Shown: positions 19,543 to 29,756 of the stretch, one piece after another
Position numbering within the stretch: position 1 is the first letter of the stretch
Layout: every line of letters begins with the position of its first letter
DNA from: Candidatus Chloroploca mongolica
Lineage (GTDB): Bacteria > Chloroflexota > Chloroflexia > Chloroflexales > Chloroflexaceae
Direction: 5' to 3'
Length of the DNA stretch: 64,000 bases
Assembly: GCF_004762035.2 (NCBI RefSeq)
Contig: NZ_SIJK02000001.1
Location: 191,435-255,434, forward strand
Program-made: the position numbers and the translations under genes
Notes under the pieces: model-generated
Databases searched by the model: none
What the model was told of the DNA's origin: nothing
What the model saw: only the letters and a program-made list of their open reading frames with translations

Positions 19543-20016
19543 CTATCGATCAAAGTTCGCTTCAAGCCGATCCGCGAGGGCGTCAGTCAGCATGAGCCGG
19601 GTGCGGGGCAAAAGGGGCGGTAGTTGGTCGGGCAGAAAGAAGCCGGTACCAACGTTTTCGTGCCCCGTTGGGCTCAGGGTGCCACTCGCGATCCGCGCCC
19701 GAAAGAAGATCGTGAGGATCTGGGCCTGATCGCCGTTGGGGTAGGTCCACTGAAAATCGTGGCCGCCATAGACGCCGATCAGGCGCTCGGCTTCGAGTTG
19801 CAGGCCAGTCTCTTCAGCGACCTCGCGCGCCATGCCATGCGCCGGAACTTCATCAAGCGCAATCGTGCCCCCCGGCACATCCCACAACATCACGTCGGCG
19901 CGCCGACACAAGAGGATCGCTCCCTCTTCGTTGCGTACAAAGGCGCACGCTCGTACTTGCAAGATCCGTTGATGTCCGACATAACTTCGCAACCAGCGTG
20001 TATATTTAATGGTCAT
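19543..20016 (-). CDS. Nudix hydrolase
   Basis: A 157-aa Nudix protein: PGGTIALDEVPAHG followed by REVAEETG (about residues 48-70) supplies the metal-binding box. Substrate unknown. It is the last gene of the leftward run TPR-small protein-FGE-like-Nudix, 12 bases after the FGE-like stop, and ends at the shared hairpin. Confidence 0.83.
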   Translation of the reverse strand: MTIKYTRWLRSYVGHQRILQVRACAFVRNEEGAILLCRRADVMLWDVPGGTIALDEVPAHGMAREVAEETGLQLEAERLIGVYGGHDFQWTYPNGDQAQILTIFFRARIASGTLSPTGHENVGTGFFLPDQLPPLLPRTRLMLTDALADRLEANFDR

Positions 20017-20028
20017 TCGTGGATCCTT

Positions 20029-20794
<766 letters not shown>

Positions 20795-20805
<11 letters not shown>

Positions 20806-21403
20806 AAATCCGATCTAGACGGGCCAGTTCCCGTGTGTAGACAGTCTGCGCAAAATGTTCAATATCGGTTACATTGCGCACCGCGTCGTAGCCTTTGACG
20901 AGAAAATCGTGCGCGATCTCGATCCCGGCCAACTTTGCCACCAGGCGGGAACGGTGCAGGCCGATCCCAAGCAACTGTGAACGTGAGAGCCGAAAGACAT
21001 TGTAGAGGCTGGTGTCAACGAGCTTCAACTGGGTCAAACGGTCATCATAGTTGTCGGCGAGCCGATAAAAATAGTCATACGTCACTTCGTCAAAATCAGT
21101 GCCTGTGTTGTGACGAAACATCAGACGGGCCAACCCCCCGTCAAGCCTGTTGGTGAGATCGAGCAGTTCGAGAACAACCTCAACATCACGTACATGAACT
21201 CCCGGCAGCATTTGCAAAATATGCTGCAGCCGACGGGCACCAGCATCGCGCGCGGTAAAATCCCGCGGGCCGTACATTTCCGAAAAAAAGAACTCACCGA
21301 CCAGATCGTACTGTGGGATCTCGGCCAGATCACTATAGTCGCGCCGGAGGCGGTTGGATTGAAAGATCTGCAGCGCGATGCGGTATTGTGTCAGAGTTGT
21401 CAT
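20795..21403 (-). CDS. Conserved hypothetical protein with an FFxxExYGPRDF motif
   Basis: A 202-aa soluble, mostly helical protein. Residues about 37-50 read EFFFSEMYGPRDFT, close to a bacterial family named for its FFLEELY motif, which has no known activity. Its ATG shares one base with the TPR gene's stop (TGATG), so the two are translationally coupled, and its 3' end overlaps the FGE-like gene. The strict coupling suggests it works with the TPR protein. Confidence 0.6.
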
Positions 21404-24400
21404 CAGGTCAAACGATCAAGCTGCACACGAGCGCGGGCGGCAAAGTCGCTCGATGCGTCGAGCTGGATAACCGTGCGGTAAGCACGGATAGCTTCTGCGG
21501 TATTGCCCATCGCCTCGGCGACGAGCCCACGATAAAACATGGCTTCGACAAAATCAGGCCGGTACGTAAGCGCCTGATCAAAGGCGCTCGCTGCGGCGGG
21601 ATAACGTCCCTGAGCATAATAGGCTCGCCCGAGCCAGTAGGCAGCATCAGGAAAGTTGGCCTCGAGCTGAATGGCCCGGTTGAGATCACTCATCGCTTGT
21701 TCTTCATCGTTTTGCTGAAGGGCAAGCACCCCTCGCCGGTAGAAGGTCTCAGCAATGGTATTATTTGCGGCAATAGATTGATTATATGCGTTCATCGCCT
21801 CCTTCTGACGCTGTTGTTCTTGCAAGAGTTTGCCTTTGAAGAGCAGGGCTTCGGCATAGGTGGGCCGTTGGGCAAGCCCCTGATTGACGATCTCCAGGGC
21901 AAGGTTGCTCTCGCCCTGGGCATGACGGGTCTGCGCCAGCCCGAGATAGGCTTCAGCAAAGCCTGGATCGAGGGCGAGGGCCCGGTTGTAGCGTTCGGCG
22001 GCCCCATAGAAGTCGCCCCGGCGCAAGAGGCTCTCGCCCACCCAGAACTGGGCATGCGCACTTGTTGGGCCATCAGGCAGCGCCGCCGCTGCTTCGAAAT
22101 AACTTTGCGCAAAGCCCCAGTTGTCTTGCGCAACGGCAATCAGGCCGAGGCCAAGCTGGGCGCTGACGCGATTGGGGTCGAGGCGGCTCGCCTGGGTGTA
22201 GAATTCACTTGCCAGGCTCAGGTTGTTGCTGCGTCGGTGAAGATCGCCAAGCGCGATCAGCGCCTGCACGCGCAGATCGACCAGGGTGGGCTCGGGACTG
22301 CCTGCGGTCAATTCGAGGACGCGCTGTTGTTCGCCAAGCGCGGCTTCAAGCCGCCCACGGGCGGCATAGGCCTGCCCCAGTTTGAAGTGTACGTGGGCTA
22401 CCCCAGGTTGTGCGGCAAGGGCTTCACGATAGGCCGTGATGGCCTGATCATACGTGCCATGCGCCATAAAGGCGTCCCCAATGCGTTCCAGGGCCTCGGG
22501 ATCACGCAAGCCCTGTTCGAGAATGGCCTCGTATTCGCGATCGGCCTGGGCTGGATCATTCAGTGGCCCGTGATAGAGATCGGCAAGCACCAGCCGTGCA
22601 TCAAGGTTGGTGCTATCAAAACGAAGGGCGTCGCGGAGCGCACGTTCGGCTCCTTGGTAATCACCCAGGCGCATTAGCGTTTCGCCTAACTCAAAGGCCG
22701 CGATGCTATTGCGTCGCTCAAGCCGTAACGCGTCGCGGTAGATATCACGGGCACGTTCAGGATGGCCGGCATCGTTGTATAAACGCGCCAGTTCAATCGC
22801 CGCCATTGCGTTCGTGGTACTCAAGCCGAGCAACTGGGTTTCGGCCTTGGCCCAGCCATCCGGCCCGCTGAGCCGTAATAGGCGCGCATAGCTGATCGTC
22901 GTCAGCGATCCGGGCCGGAGCTCCTGCAAGGCTGCGTAATGGGCGAGGGCGGTTGCCCAATCGCCCTGTGCCTCGGCAAGCCGCGCCAGGGCGACATGAC
23001 TCGGAAAGAAGGCACTGTTGCGCGCCAAGGCTTCGTTGAAGAAACGCGTCGCATCACCTTCCTCGCCCCGCTCAAAGGCGACCATGCCCCGCCCAAAGTA
23101 GCCCTCTGGTTGCTGGGGAGCCAACTGAATCGCTTGATCATACCGCTCAGCAGCTGGCTCTGGCTGGCCCTGCAGGCGGTACGTTCGGCCCAGTGCATTG
23201 ACAACGGCAGGAAGATTGGGATTCCGCTGATCGATCTCATCAAGCACGGCAAGACTCGGCGAACGGGACGCCCCGGTGCCAAAGAGGGCCGCCAGAAAGC
23301 CTGGTCGGTCACTCAGTGTGGTACGCTCGATCTCACCATGCACTAGCGCATAATAGTAGCGCTGACGGTCACGGTTGCGTTCCGAACCTACGGCCTGTGA
23401 ACTCGCGAGCAGACCAGTTCCGGGGAAGGCGGCTGCTTCGGTGACGGCGCGTCGTCGCCATTGGATGCTCTCTGCTTCGCTTGCCTCGAACGCACGCTGC
23501 AGATCGGTCAGAATCTGCTGCAACGCCCGAACTGGTTGTATCGGGGCAATTTCGAGTTCCCAGATCAGCGCTCCCCTGGTTTCGAGTTGGCGGGCAAGCG
23601 CGAGCAGGGCTTGCTCTTCATACCGACGGGCTTCGTGCCGCTGATTGAACATCACCCGCAATGGCGTCGGGACGAGTCGTGTGTCCCGGCGCATCTGCTG
23701 TTCTGCCTCCTCCAGCGTGGTGTTCGCCGCCTGCAATTGCCCGGTCTCACGATAGCCAGTCGTCAATTGAAACAAGAGCGGTGCGCTGACTGGCAACAGA
23801 TTCCGAGCCTGTTCGAGTTCAACCAGGGCATCGGCAGGCCGTTGCTCACGGAAGGCGAGCAGCGCCAGATTGAACCGCAGTTCGCCGAGATCGCGTCCAT
23901 CGAGCCGTTGCACGACTTCGGCATAGGCAGCCAGAGCCTCGGGGTTGCCGCCATCAAAGAGGATCGCCCCGAGATTGTTGGCGAGCAGGGCCTGCTCGTG
24001 ACCGGGGAGGGCAAGCGCCTGGCGGTATTGGCTTGCTGCGTCGTCGATAAGCCCACGCGCCCAGAAGATGTTGCCCCGCAGGGCATAGATCAAAGGGTTT
24101 TCAAGCGCCGCATAGTCTTCTTGCAACTGATCAAGGCGGTTCAAGGCCCGATCCGGTTCACCCATCGCATAATCGTAGAGCGCCACCACGAGTGGGGCAA
24201 GCACGGCTTGACCATTAATAGCTTCCGTCGTCAGGATGTAGCTGCGGGGCAACGTAAACCGACTGAGATAGCCATCCCAGGCGTTCGGGCCATAGATGCC
24301 CGTCGGTGTATAGATAAGGAAGGGGCGCAGGGCCGCCTGATCCAGCAGGCTGCCCGCCTCGACCTGGCCCCAAATCAACAGATCCGCCTCGACATCAACG

Positions 24401-24882
24401 GCCATAGCCAGCGCCTCGACCGGATCAGTTGGGCGTCGTCGGGCAACACTCGCTACAATCGCCCGCTGACCGGCGCCTTGCAACACCCGCACCAGTTCGG
24501 TCGCAACACTCTCCCCGGTCGTCCCATCCCCACCATCGTCAAACGGAGCCACCACCACAATGAAGCGATCCGCTCGACTGACAAACTGATCCTGCATGAG
24601 CAGATAGCCAGCCCCGACGATCATCAACCCAACGATCAGCGCCAGAACCAGCGCCTGACGACGACTCAGCGTGCGCAGATACATACGGAGACGCGCCATA
24701 CGCTTGCCACGACGGGCACCACGAGCTTCGCGCTCGGTAGCGTCAGCCGTTCCTGGTTCAGCATGTGGCGTCGCGGGCAGAACGTCATCGGTACGTCGCC
24801 GTCGCACAATCAGCAACGTGGTAACAACTGCCCCCACCACTGTGAGTAGTCCAAGCAGGACTAGCAGCACAAGTGTATTCAT
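21403..24882 (-). CDS. Membrane-anchored TPR-repeat protein
   Basis: A 1159-aa protein. A first hydrophobic helix (about residues 5-26) and a second (about 77-96) bracket a charged Arg-rich segment. Then comes a domain with FIVVVAPFDD and a nucleotide-fold look, and from about residue 245 to the end a run of 15 or more tetratricopeptide repeats (for example AEAYLGLAQTRHAQGE and DAAYWLGRAYYAQGRY). It probably scaffolds protein complexes at the membrane. It heads the coupled run described for its downstream neighbours and lies 32 bases after the MDR gene. Confidence 0.8.
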   Translation of the reverse strand: MNTLVLLVLLGLLTVVGAVVTTLLIVRRRRTDDVLPATPHAEPGTADATEREARGARRGKRMARLRMYLRTLSRRQALVLALIVGLMIVGAGYLLMQDQFVSRADRFIVVVAPFDDGGDGTTGESVATELVRVLQGAGQRAIVASVARRRPTDPVEALAMAVDVEADLLIWGQVEAGSLLDQAALRPFLIYTPTGIYGPNAWDGYLSRFTLPRSYILTTEAINGQAVLAPLVVALYDYAMGEPDRALNRLDQLQEDYAALENPLIYALRGNIFWARGLIDDAASQYRQALALPGHEQALLANNLGAILFDGGNPEALAAYAEVVQRLDGRDLGELRFNLALLAFREQRPADALVELEQARNLLPVSAPLLFQLTTGYRETGQLQAANTTLEEAEQQMRRDTRLVPTPLRVMFNQRHEARRYEEQALLALARQLETRGALIWELEIAPIQPVRALQQILTDLQRAFEASEAESIQWRRRAVTEAAAFPGTGLLASSQAVGSERNRDRQRYYYALVHGEIERTTLSDRPGFLAALFGTGASRSPSLAVLDEIDQRNPNLPAVVNALGRTYRLQGQPEPAAERYDQAIQLAPQQPEGYFGRGMVAFERGEEGDATRFFNEALARNSAFFPSHVALARLAEAQGDWATALAHYAALQELRPGSLTTISYARLLRLSGPDGWAKAETQLLGLSTTNAMAAIELARLYNDAGHPERARDIYRDALRLERRNSIAAFELGETLMRLGDYQGAERALRDALRFDSTNLDARLVLADLYHGPLNDPAQADREYEAILEQGLRDPEALERIGDAFMAHGTYDQAITAYREALAAQPGVAHVHFKLGQAYAARGRLEAALGEQQRVLELTAGSPEPTLVDLRVQALIALGDLHRRSNNLSLASEFYTQASRLDPNRVSAQLGLGLIAVAQDNWGFAQSYFEAAAALPDGPTSAHAQFWVGESLLRRGDFYGAAERYNRALALDPGFAEAYLGLAQTRHAQGESNLALEIVNQGLAQRPTYAEALLFKGKLLQEQQRQKEAMNAYNQSIAANNTIAETFYRRGVLALQQNDEEQAMSDLNRAIQLEANFPDAAYWLGRAYYAQGRYPAAASAFDQALTYRPDFVEAMFYRGLVAEAMGNTAEAIRAYRTVIQLDASSDFAARARVQLDRLT

Positions 24883-24914
24883 ACGATTGAGATCCCTCGT
24901 ATGCCCAGCGTGGC

Positions 24915-25871
24915 TCAGTCACTGCTGCGCATCTGCAGCAGGATCTTGAGGTTGCCGCGGGCCGCAGCAAACGCTTCAAGCGCCCTCGTCAGCGGATAAG
25001 TAGCCGTGATCAGTGGTGCAGTTTCGATCAGACCGCGCTCGAGCAGACGCAGGGCCGGGGCAAAGGGTCCACAACGTGAGCCAAGCAGTTGCACTTCATC
25101 AACGACCAACATGGTCAGATTGATCTCCGAAGCCGCCTCAAACGTACTTTTGAGCACCAACCGTCCCCGTGGGCGAACAAGCCGACGGGTTGTTGCGAGG
25201 CCAGCAGGTTGCCCCGTACAATCAACGACAACGTCAAACGATCCCGTTGCCAGATGATCTTCGGTGGTGCAGATAATGCCCTGGCGCTGATAGACACCCC
25301 AGCGCTCGGGGTGGCGCCCAACCAGGGTCAGATCGCATCCAGTGAGCCGTAAGACCTGGACAATCATCGCCCCAAGCTTGCCGTCACCAACTACGGCAAC
25401 CCGCTCGGTGGGCCGGATATGGCTCTGTTCAACAATCTCAAGCGCTGCCGCCAGAGGCTCGACAAAGACTGCCGCCGTGTCGGGCACGGCTGGGGGGACG
25501 GCATGCAGACAACTCACCGGTAGGCTAAAACACTCGGCCATGACGCCATCGCGCCGGTCGATGCCGAGCGTTGTGCGCTGCGGACAATGGGGCGCATCGC
25601 CCCGGCGACAGGTCGCACAGACACCACAGGCAGCATTGATTTCGCCGACAACGCGTTGCCCAACCCAGGCCTGATCTTCACACGCAATGACGGTGCCAAC
25701 AAATTCATGCCCAGGAACGCCTTGAAAGCCCATGTACCCACGCGTGATTTCAAGATCGGTATTGCAGATACCAGCCAGATGCGGACGAATCAAGGCCTCG
25801 CCGGGGCGCAACGCGGGGTCGGCATACGTTGTCACCAGGTTGAGTGAACCATCAAAAACCAGGGCTAGCAT
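24915..25871 (-). CDS. Zinc-dependent medium-chain alcohol dehydrogenase family protein
   Basis: A 318-aa MDR protein: catalytic-zinc ligand Cys in GICNTDLE, GHEFVG, the structural-zinc Cys cluster CGVCATCRRGDAPHC, and a Rossmann segment AVVGDGKLGAMIVQVL. It oxidises or reduces an alcohol or polyol with NAD(P); the substrate is unknown. Shorter than typical ADH (about 340-350). It lies upstream of the TPR gene on the same strand and may be co-transcribed. Confidence 0.83.
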   Translation of the reverse strand: MLALVFDGSLNLVTTYADPALRPGEALIRPHLAGICNTDLEITRGYMGFQGVPGHEFVGTVIACEDQAWVGQRVVGEINAACGVCATCRRGDAPHCPQRTTLGIDRRDGVMAECFSLPVSCLHAVPPAVPDTAAVFVEPLAAALEIVEQSHIRPTERVAVVGDGKLGAMIVQVLRLTGCDLTLVGRHPERWGVYQRQGIICTTEDHLATGSFDVVVDCTGQPAGLATTRRLVRPRGRLVLKSTFEAASEINLTMLVVDEVQLLGSRCGPFAPALRLLERGLIETAPLITATYPLTRALEAFAAARGNLKILLQMRSSD

Positions 25872-25913
25872 AGCGCCTCAAGGGGACAGAGCACATCCTT
25901 CTTCTCTGCTTGA

Positions 25914-27005
25914 TTATACTACATTCTCATCTTGCTCATCGAGCCGAATGCGTTCATTCGCTGTCTGGCTTGACTCGACATAACGACCAGGCATCATCAG
26001 GCTGGTCCAGCCCCCAGCGTCGCGCAGGGCAAAGGGGTCGCTCTTGCCACGAGCGGCGCGGGTTGCCCAGGTATGGCGCAAGTCGTGCGGCGCAAGCCCG
26101 GTGACGCCAATCCGTTCGCCGAGCAGCGCAACCCGGTCGCGGATGGCCCTGGTTGACATAAACCCCCAGAGTTCACCATTCTTACGTGAGCCGCGCAACA
26201 GCGGGCCGCTGGCGAGCGCATCATTCGCAAGGTAGGCCCGGGCTGCCGCGAGACTATCAGTTGGCAGGTGGTGCGTCTGGGTTGTATGCACCTTCTCACG
26301 GTAGAACGTCAGCGTGCCATCACGGAGATCGATGCTCGCAACGGTCAGCGCCGCGAGTTCGCCGACGCGCAGGCCAAGATCGAGCAGCAGACAGACGAGC
26401 AACGCATCGCGGCGGCCCTGGGGCGTATCAGGCTGCTCCTTCAAGGCCTGCACCTGGGGCGTCGTTAAGACGATCGCCTGGGCCTTCTTGCTCCCCACCC
26501 GAGTCGGCGTAGAAGTGCGTCGTCGCTGGGTGTCCATCGCCCGCGCCTGGCGACCACTATACCCGCGTACCGTCCGGATCAGCGCGAGCGCATCTGCGGT
26601 CAGCACCCCAGCTTCATAGGCGAGCAGACAATAGCGTCGCACGGTCGCCAGACGCACATTGATCGAGCCAATCGCATAGCCCTGCTGCAACTGCCACTGC
26701 ACAAACCCACTGACGAGGCCATGGGTCACATTCTCCCAGGCTTCAGGCTGGGTCGGCAAACGCGCCCCCAACGCCGCAGCCTCCGCCTCAGGGATCGCCT
26801 TGATCGACCCGAGGAAAAAAGCAAAGAGCGCCAGATCCGCCTCCTGGCGGCGCAGCGTATCATCATCAATGCGCCCACGGTACTCAGCGAACGTCGTCGC
26901 CAGCGCCGCAACATTCGCCGCCGCCGCGGCGCTCGGATCGATCCTTGGACGCAGCGTTCGCCCTGGTGGGGGCGGTGTTTCGTTTTCTTTACTTATGTCA
27001 ACCAT
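25914..27005 (-). CDS. Tyrosine recombinase (phage-integrase family)
   Basis: Site-specific recombinase of 363 aa. N-terminal SAM-like DNA-binding domain (about residues 35-150), then the catalytic domain with Arg213 (LGLRVGEL), Lys238 (REKVH), His307 and Arg310 (PHDLRHTW), Trp333 where many have His (GGWTS) and nucleophile Tyr342 (GRYVES). The set is complete, so it may be active. I prefer the ATG at 27005 over 27041, because 27041 falls in the spacer of the 14-7-14 inverted site at 27023-27057. It is a distinct protein from the broken integron-type integrase next door. Confidence 0.85.
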   Translation of the reverse strand: MVDISKENETPPPPGRTLRPRIDPSAAAAANVAALATTFAEYRGRIDDDTLRRQEADLALFAFFLGSIKAIPEAEAAALGARLPTQPEAWENVTHGLVSGFVQWQLQQGYAIGSINVRLATVRRYCLLAYEAGVLTADALALIRTVRGYSGRQARAMDTQRRRTSTPTRVGSKKAQAIVLTTPQVQALKEQPDTPQGRRDALLVCLLLDLGLRVGELAALTVASIDLRDGTLTFYREKVHTTQTHHLPTDSLAAARAYLANDALASGPLLRGSRKNGELWGFMSTRAIRDRVALLGERIGVTGLAPHDLRHTWATRAARGKSDPFALRDAGGWTSLMMPGRYVESSQTANERIRLDEQDENVV

Positions 27006-27022
27006 ATTTCGCGTTTTTTGAT

Positions 27023-27057
27023 ATAACTTCCGATTACCCATACTAATCGGAAGTTAT
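27023..27057. other. Lox-like recombinase core site: 14-bp inverted arms, 7-bp spacer
   Basis: Left arm ataacttccgatta (27023-27036), spacer cccatac (27037-27043), right arm an exact reverse complement (27044-27057). Size and geometry match a tyrosine-recombinase core site, and the outer ATAACTTC of each arm is the same as the outer eight bases of loxP. It ends 17 bases before the start of the recombinase gene. An operator for the same gene is the main alternative. Confidence 0.6.
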
Positions 27058-27094
27058 TGTAACCCAGGCGGCAAGCCCTGTCAACTGGCCGGTA

Positions 27095-27225
27095 GACGCA
27101 AAGACGCAAAGCTGTGTGGGGAGATGAAGCCAACCTTTGCGCCTTTGCGCCTTTGCGCCTTTGCGTCAAATCCTCAGCGAGCTGTGTGGGGAGATGAAGC
27201 CAACCTTTGCGCCTTTGCGTCAAAC
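27095..27225. repeat. GCGCAAAG repeat cluster inside the broken integrase
   Basis: A forward copy (27095-27111) and two reverse copies (about 27135-27170 and 27207-27225) of the CGCAAAG repeat. A block beginning gctgtgtggggagatgaag recurs 70 bases apart (27111 and 27181), so part of the element was tandemly duplicated. It interrupts the integron-integrase-like frame right after its N-terminal domain. Confidence 0.8.
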
Positions 27226-27604
27226 CCTCAACCGCAAGGTGCGTAAGGAAGGCGCTTACCTCAGACGCTCCCATCTCGCGGGGGTGGCACAACTGGTGAA
27301 AGCGGACGAAGCGACGCACCCAACCGACATAGGCCTCTTCGGTGCGGAGTGAATAGTGTTTCCGGCGGATCTCGCGCAGCGACGCGTCCGGATTGAACAG
27401 GTCAACAGCAGCGTCAAACGCGGTCGCATGTTCAAGGACGCCATCCGCCTCTGGCGTGGGGTCATTCGCGATCTGGTCATCGAAGTCGCCTGCGGCCTCC
27501 ACAATTTCCGGCTCCGCTTGTTTCCTTGGAAGCCACTCAGGTAAATCGGCATAATCTTTATTATCTAACCCTACTGGGACTTTGCAGCAGCCCTGGCCGC
27601 TCAT
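27225..27604 (-). pseudogene. Truncated integron-type integrase (IntI-like N-terminal domain)
   Basis: From ATG 27604, preceded by AAGGAGAGG, about 125 codons remain. After a 75-residue leader the frame reads [18 protein letters not shown], then [19 protein letters not shown]: the N-terminal DNA-binding domain of integron integrases. Homology stops there and the frame runs into a dispersed repeat encoding only LTQRRKG-type sequence. The whole catalytic domain (R..HxxR..Y) is missing. It points away from the rightward array of small genes, the classical intI/cassette arrangement. Confidence 0.8.
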
Positions 27605-27693
27605 CAACCTCTCCTTATCTTTGCAAGGCACGCGTGGTATACTAGTCATCAGGCAGGTTGTATCAGATGAGGTGACACGGAGAGGCATCCGGG
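27605..27693. promoter_or_regulatory. Spacer between intI remnant and first cassette gene, with putative promoter
   Basis: This 89-base gap is where attI and the cassette promoter would lie. An extended -10 (TGGTATACT, hexamer 27638-27643) points toward the BrnT-like gene; the -35 is poor. GGAGAGG at 27679-27685 is its ribosome site. I could not assign a convincing attI core. Confidence 0.4.
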
Positions 27694-27981
27694 ATGGAGA
27701 TTGCCGTTATCATCTGCCCAGCTCCAATCGAGGAAAAGCTCGCAACCAAGCACCACGTCACGGTGCGCGAAGCTCGACAAGTACTCCTCTCCGCACCACG
27801 CATACGGTTTGCTGAGACCGGGCACACGGCGGGTGAGGATGTCTATGTCGCATTTGGACAGACGTTCGGTGGACGCTATCTGAGCGTGTTCTTCGTCTAC
27901 AAACGTGACGCGGCGACGGCGATCATTATCAGTGCGCGCGCTATGAGTGAGAAGGAGCGACGGGCCTATGGACGCAAATAA
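27694..27981 (+). CDS. BrnT-like toxin family protein
   Basis: A 95-aa protein whose C-terminal half ([37 protein letters not shown]) matches the BrnT/COG2929 ribonuclease-toxin pattern, in which ISAR and ERR..Y are conserved. The N-terminus ([20 protein letters not shown]) resembles the usual WDxxKAxxNxxKHGVSFEEA helix. Good ribosome site 8 bases upstream. The antitoxin-like gene overlaps its end by 14 bases. First gene after the intI remnant. Confidence 0.7.
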   Translation: MEIAVIICPAPIEEKLATKHHVTVREARQVLLSAPRIRFAETGHTAGEDVYVAFGQTFGGRYLSVFFVYKRDAATAIIISARAMSEKERRAYGRK

Positions 27982-28228
27982 GGGCAGTTCCATTTCGCAC
28001 GCGACCACGCTCGAAGCCATGGGAGCCTTCTGGGATACCCACGACTTCACGGACTATGATACGGATACGCCGGATGTCCCGTGTAGCATTGCGCGGGCTG
28101 TGCCGCTTGAAGCCGAGCTATGGGCAGCGCTCGAGCGGCAAGCACAGGTGCGCGGCGTGAGCCTGGAAACGCTCGTCAACTTATGGCTGCAACAAAAGCT
28201 GAGCGAAGAAGCGCGACCGGCGGCCTAA
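27968..28228 (+). CDS. BrnA/CopG-like antitoxin
   Basis: An 86-aa protein. FWDTHDFTDYDTDTPDV is followed by a ribbon-helix-helix-like segment (RAVPLEAELWAALERQA, RGVSLETLVNLWLQQKL), the layout of CopG/BrnA-type antitoxins paired with BrnT or small RNases. It begins at ATG 27968 inside the toxin's last codons, so translation is coupled. It probably binds the toxin and represses the pair's promoter. Confidence 0.75.
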   Translation: MDANKGSSISHATTLEAMGAFWDTHDFTDYDTDTPDVPCSIARAVPLEAELWAALERQAQVRGVSLETLVNLWLQQKLSEEARPAA

Positions 28229-28501
28229 TGGTGAGGCGACCACGAGAGCGACGTGGTTGCCACGGTCATAGACCACGTGCGCTGCTTCAGTGCATAACAC
28301 CGGGCCAGGGCAGCATCTTCCGGCAAGCATCCACCACAAACGTTGCCGTTCGTTCCCCCGCACCACCTGGAACGAAACGATCAGGAGATGCGTTGAAGCA
28401 TCAGCATGCATCCTCCCCAGCCATCAGCGATGTCTTCCCCTTCATCGCTTTTCGATGCGATAAAGCCTGCTTATTGCGTGCTAAAGCCATCCGCTCATAC
28501 T
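28229..28501. other. Non-coding cassette tail
   Basis: About 270 bases between the antitoxin stop and the first attC-like site. No reading frame here resembles a known protein and no strong hairpin stands out. Long non-coding tails before attC are common in integron cassettes. Confidence 0.4.
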
Positions 28502-28635
28502 GCCCAACCCGCGCGTGCAGGCGACGCCGCTGGCACGACCCGCACGTTGGGCGCGATCTTGAACGTTCGACGCTGACAACAGGCGTATCGATCTATCGAA
28601 CCTGCCAGCGGCGCGCCTGAAGCGCAGCGTTGGGC
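28502..28635 (+). other. attC-like recombination site 1
   Basis: Left end GCCCAAC (28502-28508, fits RYYYAAC) and right end GTTGGGC (28629-28635, fits GTTRRRY) pair perfectly. Inside them, 28519-28535 pairs with 28603-28618 through CAGGCG and CGCCGCTGGCA, with one unpaired A at 28524. The result is an attC-type fold: outer simple site, unpaired central spacer, inner stem and an extrahelical base. The 134-base length is within the known attC range. Confidence 0.75.
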
Positions 28636-28707
28636 GGCTCTACCAACTCCTCTGTTTGATAGTACAATATCCTACGTGAGGCATACGCTACCGACGGGAG
28701 TATCATC

Positions 28708-28920
28708 ATGACGTTTACCATTGAGACGGAACAAGAAACTGACAGCCGCTGGATTGCCGAGATCATGGAACTGGCCGGGGTACTCGCCTATGGTACAACC
28801 CGCGACGAAGCACTTGCCCGCGCAAAGGCACTGGCCCTACGCGTGATTGCGGAACGACTGGAGCATGGTGAAGAACCCTCTGCGCTCACGACGATTGCAT
28901 TTGAGGCAACGCTCGTATGA
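28708..28920 (+). CDS. HicB-like antitoxin
   Basis: A 70-aa protein matching short HicB-type antitoxins: FTIETEQETDSRWIAEI, then GVLAYGTTRDEALARAKALALRVIAERLEHGE. These fold as a degraded RNase H and neutralise HicA. A HicA-like start overlaps its stop by four bases (ATGA). Coupled order HicB-HicA. Confidence 0.78.
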   Translation: MTFTIETEQETDSRWIAEIMELAGVLAYGTTRDEALARAKALALRVIAERLEHGEEPSALTTIAFEATLV

Positions 28921-29210
28921 GTTCGTGGTCAGCAACCAAAGCACGCCGCGTTCTCGCGGCGCTTCTTCGGATCGGGTGGCACATCAAACGAACCTCTGGC
29001 TCTCATCGAACCATGGTGAGACCCAATTATTTTATGGGGCGCTTCCCACCCATCGAGTTGTCCAGCGCAATACGTTCACTATCGATGATCTGTTCCAGCA
29101 GTTGCAGCCACGGTTGCATGACAATGTGCCTGCTGAAAACCGTCCCATTGGGGAGCCTTACGGCATGGCGACTATCGAATTCAGTGACGGCAACGAACAC
29201 GATCATCTGA
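28917..29210 (+). pseudogene. HicA-like toxin with corrupted C-terminus
   Basis: Begins as HicA should (SSWSATKARRVLAALLRIGW, then SGSHRTM with the catalytic His of the dsRBD-like fold). After about residue 40 the sequence stops resembling HicA and becomes Ser/Cys-rich. Another frame (about 29000-29452, including MATIEFSDGNEHDHL from 29165) looks more protein-like but is unrecognised. I read this as a HicA truncated by fusion to foreign DNA, so the pair is probably toxin-dead. Confidence 0.55.
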
Positions 29211-29340
29211 TTTACGATGAGACATTCGCTGTAGAACTCTTCCAGGTCGCATGCGCAAACCTCATGGAGGATGAGGAGTTTGGCGCAGAAATTGTCACCG
29301 CTGAGTGTGCCAGGCTTGGAGGCACGCCACCCGAAAAGCT

Positions 29341-29484
29341 GGAGGGATTACGCTGGGGTTACGCTTACGCCATGTCGACGTCCTCACCGCGTATGAAGAC
29401 CACGCCCACGATATTGCTGATAGCGATCTCCTCGACCGGGCAACGGCATTAGGCCGAGTCCCCTTTCCCCAAGATGATGATCTG
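29341..29484 (+). pseudogene. Fragment of a DUF5615 (PIN-like) toxin
   Basis: This frame reads GGITLGLRLRHVDVLTAYED, then DLLDRATALGRVPFPQDDDL, the middle of DUF5615/Mut7-C-type PIN-like proteins, including the acidic DDDL site. Both ends are missing: no start upstream in frame and no C-terminal part. It is a relic of another toxin-antitoxin cassette. Confidence 0.6.
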
Positions 29485-29756
29485 CGCACTGCGCTGCGTC
29501 CGAAGCCTTCTTCATTGATAACATACCTCGCAATGCCGCAGCGGTGCAGCAACGTGGGATGCGGGGATGTGCCCGTATCCGTGCAGGACGCTCCGTCGCA
29601 CCACATATCGCCACACGTCACGAAGTCGAGCCCGTTCTCACCGCAGTGTGATCGATATCGTTCGCACGGAGTAGCACCATATACATCGGGAGCGTTGGAC
29701 GTGCCAGTGCTGCTTTTCCTGCCATCATCATAAGAGCTCCATCAACGATAACCCCT

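Noticed and set aside
26993-27224. Continuation of the intI-like frame through the repeat, giving a 231-codon protein with [12 protein letters not shown].
   Set aside because: That part is translated repeat and recombinase-upstream DNA, with no integrase homology.
28181-28411. A 76-codon minus-strand frame in the tail of cassette 1.
   Set aside because: No similarity to known proteins, no ribosome site and opposite to the direction of the cassettes.
28546-28552. A GTTGGGC inside attC-like site 1, which with 28502-28508 would make a separate 51-base attC.
   Set aside because: The whole-site fold to 28635 pairs far better (inner 17-bp stem with one bulge), so this internal core is taken as chance.
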